In this document: positions 1-6,055 of the stretch, one piece after another
Layout: every line of letters begins with the position of its first letter
Numbering within the stretch: position 1 is the first letter of the stretch
Assembly (NCBI GenBank): GCA_035591015.1
Contig: JAXIUW010219619.1
Location: 1 to 10,651, forward strand
Reading direction: 5' to 3'
Source: Cephalothrix simula
Lineage: Eukaryota; Nemertea; Palaeonemertea; Archinemertea; Cephalotrichidae
DNA: 10,651 nt
The notes under the pieces: generated by a model
What the model was told of the DNA's origin: nothing
The model's database searches: none
What the model saw: only the letters and a program-made list of their open reading frames with translations
Translations under genes and position numbers: made by a program

Positions 1-840
1 ACTCGCTGTCTGATTGGCTGGCATAGTTCATTTCATAGCAAATTCACTAATTAGGGAAGGTTTAAAAATATCAAGAAGATAGTTATAGAGATAATATCAT
101 ATGAAACATTATCATTCTGCATTTGTCAAGTAAATGTGTTTGGAAAAAGACATAGGACGAAAGATAAATCTTTGCTGTTACCACTTAAAGGAATTAGCCT
201 CACTAAATGAGCAGAAATCAACTTTAATAGGTGTGTTTTAGCATATTTTAGCACATAAATTTGGGATCCAGATTTGTGATAGCAAAATCCGTCTGATACA
301 TGTAGGTCCTGATACTACCTACTGCATCATTTAAGGTCTTCCACTTATGAAATATGCATCAATACATTTCATGCTAAAGTTTCAAAAATTGTGCCCAATT
401 TTTTTTCACCTGTCAACAATTTCAACACTAAAACGCCACTTTTAGGGACTTGACCCCCACTTAAGGACCCATATATGTACCCTGTTAATGCTTGAGTATA
501 TTGATCAAAAATAGATTCAATACAATATCTATTGATTAAGCTGTGAGAAGATACATCTATTGATGTGTATTATTCTCTTCATGATACAAACGCGTTAACA
601 CATTGTGAAACAAAAGAACTTTGATGACAGGACTAGAAAGAGTACACACATACAAAGCCCACTTAATAAAAAAAGGAGTCTTCACGTATCAACAATGAAA
701 AACAGGTATGATTTTGCTTTTATTAATTTTCATTTATTATCATTACTGATCATTACTTTTAGCATAACTTTTTGAACAAAGAAAAAATTTCATGAAGATT
801 GGAATTTCCTTTAATACCGTTACTTTAACCCTATTTTTGA
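1..840. other. Intergenic stretch with no recognisable gene
   Basis: AT-rich DNA with stop codons frequent in all frames. I see no splice-bounded coding stretch, RNA gene or clear repeat here. One TACATGTA palindrome lies at 297-304. Confidence 0.6.
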
Positions 841-1485
841 AGGGGGGGGGGGGGAAGGCCCTCACCAAAGGTTTTTCAAAATATGTAAAAAACGGCTCGG
901 CATAGGAAGCAGAAATTCCGACATTTCAATCAGACGAATTGCCCAAAAATAAAAATATTATGGCGCTAGGGGGTCATCCAGGAGCCGCCAAAAATTGGGT
1001 TTTAAAAAAATTTTTGGAAATTTTGAAAAAAAATTGCAAAAATAGGGCGCAGGGCGGAGGCAAGCGGCGCAAACTGATTTTTAGGGATGTATAAGTGTAA
1101 GGGCCACGGAGATCCTTTTGAAAAAAATATCGCGCCAAAACAATTTTTTCGGATTTTAGCAATGTACGCCAAAATGACCCTAAAATAACCCTTTTTGGGT
1201 TCGCCTGGCGTTTTTGGCGAGCTATATTGTTGCAAACATGTGCTTGACCACATTTATCACCAAAAAAGTTATCTGGGGCCTAGAGCCATAAAATTAGGGG
1301 CAATTTCTTGAAAAAATCTTCTTAGCCGACTTTTGGGCCGAAAAGGGCTGCTAGCGGCGGCGCAAATTGACTTAGGTCAAATTATTTTTTGGAACATGTG
1401 CTTCGATAGTTAACGCATACTGTACGTGCACCAAATTTCAACTCGGTACGACCTTCAGCGGCTGAGACCTTAGGTGGGGCCGAAT
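841..1485. repeat. GC-richer dispersed repeat mosaic
   Basis: This block differs from its surroundings: it opens with a run of 13 G (842-854) and contains GC-rich words in an AT-rich background. It has internal duplication. GCGGCGCAAACTGA (1064-1077) recurs as GCGGCGCAAATTGA (1357-1370), and AACATGTGCTT occurs at both 1235-1245 and 1393-1403. Its right end (1400-1485) recurs in inverted orientation at 10571-10651. Short open frames on the minus strand (974-1253) translate to low-complexity Phe/Lys-rich peptides and are not credible genes. I infer an interspersed, probably non-autonomous repeat; no transposase or reverse transcriptase is visible and the left boundary is uncertain. Confidence 0.5.
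1400..1485 (+). repeat. Dispersed repeat, copy A (inverted copy at 10571-10651)
   Basis: This 86-base segment aligns with the reverse complement of 10571-10651 over 81 positions, with about 8 mismatches by hand count and one 5-base gap (TGTAC around 1420, present only here). The shared block begins GCTTCGATAGTTAA and ends at GGCCGAAT. The other copy is cut by the window end, so the true left limit of the repeat is unknown and probably lies further left. Confidence 0.8.
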
Positions 1486-1985
1486 CACAGGTATTGTTAT
1501 TAAAAGATTTTAATAAAGGGTTTAATAAATTTAAAAATTTTTTTAACAAGAAATAACCTATTTTTTAATATTTCTAACGATTTGAAAGATATTTCGTAAC
1601 TTTTTAAAATCTAAATACACTTTTTTACATTTTTTTCGAAAGCCATCGGCTAAACATTAGAGTGCACAGAAAAAAAAACAGTCTTTACGTCCTTAATTTT
1701 TTACCAATCGGGTAAAAAAAACTGATCAAAATTGGATTTTCTAGTCAATATAAATAAGTTTCACATGAGAAGTCATAAGCATAGATAGGTACAAAACAAG
1801 TACACAGTATGTTTATCTGCCCTAATTATCACTTGATTGAGATTAACAATAGTTTTAAAAGAATTATTTCATGCGATCATGATTTTTATCGAAATCCCAT
1901 ACAGAGTTCTTTACCACCAGGACATTTCTTGAAAGTTTTCGATCCAAAATACCAGTTTTCTTACGGAATATTATGAACTGCTTAG
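1486..1985. other. AT-rich intergenic stretch, nothing recognised
   Basis: Dominated by A/T homopolymer runs (about 1500-1740). No coding exon, RNA gene or structured repeat could be supported. Confidence 0.5.
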
Positions 1986-2114
1986 AGCGATAAATTGGAG
2001 GCACGCAGAGCAGCTTTTACGGAGCGTAATCAAGAAATAGGAACTAGCGTTGAAGGACAAAGACAACATGCTGGTGTCAACAAAGATGCTAAGCTGAGCA
2101 GTTTAAAATTGTAA
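1986..2114 (+). CDS. Possible terminal coding exon or coding relic (weak)
   Basis: After the acceptor-like CTGCTTAG (1978-1985), a frame stays open for 42 codons, then ends in TAA (2112-2114). The peptide begins SDKLEARRAAFTERNQEIG and is hydrophilic and Ala/Arg/Glu-rich, unlike the Phe/Lys/Ile-rich translations of the surrounding AT-rich DNA. Base composition also rises in GC over just this segment. No start codon opens the frame, and no partner exon is visible to the left, so if real it would be the last exon of a gene spliced from outside the window, or a decayed fragment. I do not recognise a family, and chance is a real alternative. Confidence 0.2.
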   Translation, partial: SDKLEARRAAFTERNQEIGTSVEGQRQHAGVNKDAKLSSLKL

Positions 2115-2660
2115 ACACATAGATTTAAAATCATTAATCCAAGTAAACGGTTATATTTTGCCAAATACTAATATGACGTATAAGGAAATACATGTAGTGA
2201 TAATCATATGAGTAACATGCAGGATTAAACGATTAAATCAGAATTTTTCAGGCTCCCTGAAGGTAAGTGTTTAAGCGCTAACTCGCTAAATGTAGCTAAC
2301 TCGCTAAATTTTTTTCAAACAAAAGTGGTACAGAATTATTGGGGTAAGGCGTACACGAATGTTAAGCATACGCGAACAATGCCAAAAAATAATAGTACAG
2401 CGTACATGGCGGTCTCCTACTACTAGAGACCCATAAACAACATTTTTTGAAAGTCTCTTGAAGAGCCTAGGAGAATAGGGGTCACAATTGCCGCCGACTT
2501 GGTGAGCGGGCCAGAAAGGTCCAAACATTAGCATTATTTTTACATCTGTCGGTTTCTCATATATGGTAGGTAATAGGTACATCATGGTACATTGTGGTGG
2601 TTATCGGTAAGCTATGATAGCTAACGATCAATACCAGTATCTATTCTTCCTTGTTTTGAT
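2115..2660. other. Intergenic stretch with a small tandem duplication
   Basis: GCTAACTCGCTAAAT occurs twice with an 18-base period (2277-2291 and 2295-2309). A small inverted pair, GGTCTC/GAGACC, lies at 2411-2416 and 2426-2431. A minus-strand open frame of 93 codons (2304-2585) crosses this DNA but shows no domain, signal peptide or splice context that I recognise, so I do not call it a gene. Confidence 0.45.
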
Positions 2661-2723
2661 CAAGGCTAACCGGCAACTGAATAGATCTAGAAATTTGAAC
2701 GATACAAGTTCTGGTTAGCCTTG
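2661..2723. repeat. Inverted repeat, 11-bp arms
   Basis: CAAGGCTAACC (2661-2671) is the exact reverse complement of GGTTAGCCTTG (2713-2723), with 41 bases between. It lies directly left of the first TTCCCTGA repeat copy and may be the relic of a separate small element. Function unknown. Confidence 0.5.
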
Positions 2724-2732
2724 ACGTAATCA

Positions 2733-3010
2733 AGGTGGCCATTGTATCATGATTTTCCTTTTCCCCCTACTTTTCCCTGATTTCAAGGACTCTTCCCAAG
2801 ACATTCCCTGACTTTTATAAGGGAACGCTAAAGCTAAAAATTTGGAAAATAATTTCATATGATAACCGCAAAGATATTTTATGCGTAAATCGCATAATTA
2901 AAAATAACTTTTATGCGTAAAGCGACAAATTTTTATTCCCTGACTTTTCGATGGCTTTTAAAGCCTAAATTGAAATTCCCCGACTTTTCCCGGTTTCCAG
3001 GTTTTCCAGG
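2733..3010 (+). repeat. TTCCCTGA-rich MITE-like repeat, copy 1
   Basis: About 278 bases alignable end to end, in the same orientation, with 4441-4770. Shared landmarks in order are AGGTGG/AGGGTGG at the left end, TTTTCCCTGATTT..AGGACTCTTC, CATTCCCTGACCTTT-like sequence, GATAACCGCAAAGATATTTTA, AAAGCGACAAATTTT, TTTTAAAGCC..AAATTGAAATTCC, and GGTTTTCCAGG at the right end. No open frame of useful length. The right terminal repeat seen in copy 2 is missing here, so this copy looks eroded or truncated. I infer a non-autonomous DNA element; I recall similar TTCCCTGACTTTTCC repeats in other aquatic invertebrates, from memory only. Confidence 0.7.
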
Positions 3011-4279
3011 AATGTAGTATATCGGAAAATGTAATGAGGTAGTGCATTGTAGACATCAATAAATTCTAGAAATTCTACAAAGTGCCAAGGCGCATAGAAA
3101 TTAATATAGTTCGTGAGTGTCTAGTATCCACCAAGATAAACCGACGTGTCCAAAAAATGTACCTCTAGACTAGAGCCCTGACCCAACATTTCTATCCAAT
3201 TGCGATCTTATAAATGAGATACATGAAAGTATAAAGTAGAGAAAGGGGCATTTCATGAATTAATTTTCTCTTTTAAAAATTGAATAAGGCATGCAAGATA
3301 GTGCTTTTCGTCATGAAAGATAATTATAATGTTATTCAGTGATCGTGTTATAATTAAAACATTTTCCAAATTCTCTCACGAAAAAAATGAAAGGGTTCAT
3401 ACCCTTTTCAAAATAATGACTTTCAATCAAAATTATAGATTATTTGAACAGGCGGATAATTTTTTTGTACTTATAATTCAAAGAATGTTAAAATTTAAAA
3501 TTCTAAAATAATAATGTCAAGAGTGCTTCAAACTAATAATTTGCATAATTTATGAGATTTATGCTGGAATTTGTTTAGAGCAACAAGTACAGTTACAATA
3601 TTATTATCTTTTCTTACTTAAAACTAATTATTTATTCTTTATTTTGTTTTACTGGTCACTAGATGGATTTCCCATGATCTTCGATAATCATATATATTAA
3701 ATTATTCAAGGTCTCTTAGACATTTTCATAGAAATCGAATAGCATATTAATTCCCTCATTAAGCAGACGATTGAATAATGGCTGAGTTATTGTTAACTTA
3801 TAATGCCCTTACATGAATTCTAAATAGGCGGTCCGCCATCTTGGCATTTCCCAACATGCATATGTGAAGGTGGTTATTTGCCATCAAATTTACTTTAGAC
3901 AAATATAAACGACTTTGGACCCTGTTCGAAAGCAAATATATTGAGGAATTATAGCTGTGTGAGGTTTAGATGCAATATCAATGTGGTCAATGATATAAGA
4001 TTTAAATCTTTCAGGAATGAAAAGGTAAGGTTTCCATTTTCTTTCAAGATTTGAAAATTTTCGAACTATATATATTTTCGCACTATTAAAACGGATAATA
4101 GAACATAAAAATAATAAGCATTGTTCTAAGAATAAATATTAATTAAAAAATATAAGGCAGAGGAACAAATTTTAAAATATAGCTACATGTATACCGTTAA
4201 CCTAAATGGGGACAGGTTCTTGTGTTTATCAGATCAAATCCAGCTTTAATAACAATTTAAGATGCCTAAACATACTTTT
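3011..4279. other. AT-rich intergenic stretch
   Basis: No supported gene. An open frame at 3329-3511 encodes a 60-residue Phe/Lys/Asn-rich peptide with no features beyond AT-rich composition. A GC-rich island at 3827-3844 holds the palindrome GGCGGTCCGCC overlapping CCGCCATCTTGG, a possible YY1-type site. One TACATGTA lies at 4184-4191. Confidence 0.5.
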
Positions 4280-4422
4280 AAGCCCAAAATTATAGAAATG
4301 ATAAGCATTATTAAGAAAATAAAACAATGTTTTTCCGCTCAAAACTGATCAGGAGTTACATGTAAATGAAGCTAAAATTGTCGAAAGAATAAAATAATTT
4401 TTTGCGCTGAATCCGCGTTCAG
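4280..4422 (+). repeat. Imperfect tandem duplication, period about 70
   Basis: The unit around 4318-4352 (AATAAAACAATGTTTTTCCGCT, ending in CAGG) resembles 4388-4422 (AATAAAATAATTTTTTGCGCT, ending in CAGG). The parts before each also correspond (AAAATTATAGAAA and AAAATTGTCGAAA), with about 20 bases missing from the second. This is an old local duplication abutting the second TTCCCTGA repeat; no coding potential is visible. Confidence 0.4.
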
Positions 4423-4440
4423 GTTTTGCCAAAACAAAAC

Positions 4441-4770
4441 AGGGTGGTCACTGTTTCATGGTTTTCATTTTCCCTGATTTCCAGGACTCTTCGCAAAAAC
4501 ATTCCCTGACCTTTTTAAGGCTTACGCGTTCCCTTAAAAAGGTCAGGGAATGTTTCATGATAACCGCAAAGATATTTTACGCGTTAATTGCATAACCGCG
4601 CGCAAAGAATTTCTATGCATAAAGCGACAAATTTTCATTTCGGAACCCTGGAAGCCTGATAAAAATTCCCTGACTTTGTCATTTTTCTGAAATTCCCTGA
4701 CTTTTCCATGACTTTTAAAGCCGAAATTGAAATTCCTTGATTTACAGGTTTTCCAGGTGAGTGACCATTC
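4441..4770 (+). repeat. TTCCCTGA-rich MITE-like repeat, copy 2
   Basis: About 330 bases, direct repeat of 2733-3010. Its ends form a short imperfect terminal inverted repeat: AGGGTGGTCACTG at the left and AGTGACCATTC at the right, sharing an exact TGGTCACT/AGTGACCA core. No convincing target-site duplication could be found. It carries extra material absent from copy 1, namely a 24-bp perfect palindrome at 4497-4555. Minus-strand open frames (4555-4844) simply translate the repeat words into KSGNF/KVREF-like peptides and are not genes. I infer a non-autonomous DNA transposon family; the superfamily is undetermined. Confidence 0.7.
4497..4555. repeat. 24-bp perfect palindrome with 11-base loop
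   Basis: Arms 4497-4520 and 4532-4555 are exact reverse complements over 24 bases, around the loop CTTACGCGTTC (4521-4531). As single-stranded DNA or RNA it would form a strong hairpin. Copy 1 has only one arm at the equivalent place (2801-2835), so the palindrome is a later change or was lost there. Confidence 0.9.
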
Positions 4771-5436
4771 TGCGATAGCTGGGTTGGGTTTCTTGGGCAT
4801 TCCCTCGTGGGTATATTGGCATATACATATAACAAATGATGCAAATTCGGGGGTTGATAATTACATCAAATTCATGTCAGTATTTGAGGGCTATCGGCTC
4901 TTAATAAAACATAATAGAATAATAATTATTTAAATATTTATATCAAATAAATGCATAATCATATAGTAACTTTCGAACTCTATAAATCAAAATCCTTTCA
5001 CATCACGTTTTAAAATGAAACCATTATTGACATTTTACTTAGGTTCGAACTTGTTCTCATGTCAAATGAAAATAAATGAAGTAACAAAATATTAGTTTAA
5101 TCAGTATAAAATGCATAGGCATGCAGTAAGGTATATTTACTGTATACTGTGTGATATATTTGATTAAGGAAATTAGTCAATAATGACCACAGAATACTAT
5201 AGGTGAACCATTATTGGACATCGTCAATAAATATCTGCAATACAAGAAACAATAATAACTTTCTCAAGGCTGCAACATGCAAGACTATATAGACAGGTAT
5301 CAGTCATGAGTAATTACGGCGGGGATAAGGGATAAGGGCAGTGTCCATAGTTGCTTATAGTGTTCTTATCGAAGTTTTACATTTGCACTCTGTCCACTCT
5401 GGCAAACGGTTTTTAACCTGACCCATTTCTGTTTTT
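4771..5436. other. AT-rich intergenic stretch
   Basis: No supported gene. An open frame at 4727-4933 runs out of the repeat into unique DNA and is not credible. A short direct repeat, CCATTATTG followed by ACAT or GACAT, appears near 5022 and 5209. The 12-mer TTTACTGTATAC near 5138 recurs near 8872. Confidence 0.45.
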
Positions 5437-5439
5437 TGA

Positions 5440-5720
5440 CTATGCTAACAATAAATAGTTCAGGTATCAGGTACCACCAGTCTCAAGACCTATTTCCGGT
5501 CTTTTGACTATTTTAAGAAGTCACCAAGTGACCTCCTATATAGACCCATTAACGAGGTTTCACTTAATTCCAGTAAAAATTTCGATAATATTAAACTTTT
5601 TCTTACAGTACATTTTCTCGCATCGGAGTATACCTGGTTATTTTTCACATAGTCAAATGACCGAAAGAAGGTCATAAGACTGGCTACACCTGCAACCTGG
5701 CCTGATTCTTCGTGTCGTTA
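5440..5720. repeat. Fold-back (long inverted repeat) element
   Basis: The segment 5477-5511 is the reverse complement of 5649-5683 at 29 of 35 positions by hand count. Similarity continues more weakly inwards (about 5512-5545 against 5615-5648, sharing an ACCA-GT-TCC pattern) and outwards (about 5440-5476 against 5684-5720, sharing ACCTG words). The centre is near 5580. A separate 9-bp pair, GCCTGATTC (5700-5708) and GAATCAGGC (5741-5749), lies at the right edge. No protein is encoded. It is best read as a MITE or fold-back element inserted upstream of the XKR gene; exact ends and target-site duplication are not resolved. Confidence 0.65.
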
Positions 5721-5749
5721 ACAAATAGAATCGGGCCAAGGAATCAGGC

Positions 5750-5966
5750 TAGTCCAGCCTTTCTATGGAGATGCAAATCCCTGGCGGATGTTCCAAACAG
5801 TACTTTCTCCCGTTTTGTCGAACTTTTTCTTTACCTGGTGCCGTCCAGTGGGTTCCACAGCCTAGAACATCACAGTAATAACATCCAACAGGTTTATAGC
5901 ATGAGAAGAGTCAAAAAGATGTAACCCTGCACGGAACTTTGCATATTGCATTATGTACACCATTTC
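5750..5966. other. Region between fold-back element and leader acceptor
   Basis: This probably includes intron, and possibly leader sequence, of the XKR gene. A 70-codon open frame (5712-5924) overlaps it but starts inside the inverted repeat and shows no recognisable domain. A possible weak donor, CAG followed by GTTTAT (near 5888-5894), would give an intron of about 90 bases; the true donor may lie further left. Confidence 0.35.
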
Positions 5967-5978
5967 CTCTCTTTACAG
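5961..5978 (+). other. Splice acceptor in the 5' leader of the XKR gene
   Basis: A pyrimidine-rich tract ending CTCTCTTTACAG meets the consensus for a 3' splice site, with the exon beginning at 5979. The exon has only 21 leader bases before the ATG at 6000, so at least one non-coding upstream exon is predicted. The in-frame TGA at 5994-5996 shows that the upstream exon cannot extend the reading frame. Confidence 0.6.
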
Positions 5979-5992
5979 GAACATAAACTCAA

Positions 5993-6055
5993 ATGAAGTA
6001 TGGAGGTGAAAGAGAAAGAAAAGATCATCAAACTTATCATTTGCCTCATTATTGA
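5993..6055 (+). promoter_or_regulatory. Overlapping upstream ORF, 20 codons
   Basis: An ATG at 5993, seven bases before the main start and in a different frame, opens 20 codons ending in TGA at 6053-6055 inside the main CDS. Its context is weak (C at -3, A at +4), whereas the main ATG has A at -3 and G at +4. Scanning ribosomes would mostly pass it, but it could lower translation of the main frame. Confidence 0.45.

Noticed and set aside
974-1253. Two overlapping minus-strand open frames
   Set aside because: Low-complexity peptides produced by A/T homopolymers in a dispersed repeat; no domain or splice context.
2304-2585. 93-codon minus-strand open frame
   Set aside because: No recognisable domain, signal or neighbouring exon; its length is not compelling without homology support.
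3329-3511. 60-codon plus-strand open frame
   Set aside because: AT-rich composition and Phe/Lys/Asn-rich peptide are consistent with chance.
4555-4844. Minus-strand open frames encoding KSGNF/KVREF-containing peptides
   Set aside because: They are translations of the TTCCCTGA-rich repeat, present as a non-coding degenerate copy at 2733-3010.
5712-5924. 70-codon plus-strand open frame upstream of the XKR gene
   Set aside because: It begins inside the fold-back element, ends before the leader acceptor, and the in-frame stop at 5994 prevents joining it to the main CDS frame as an N-terminal extension.
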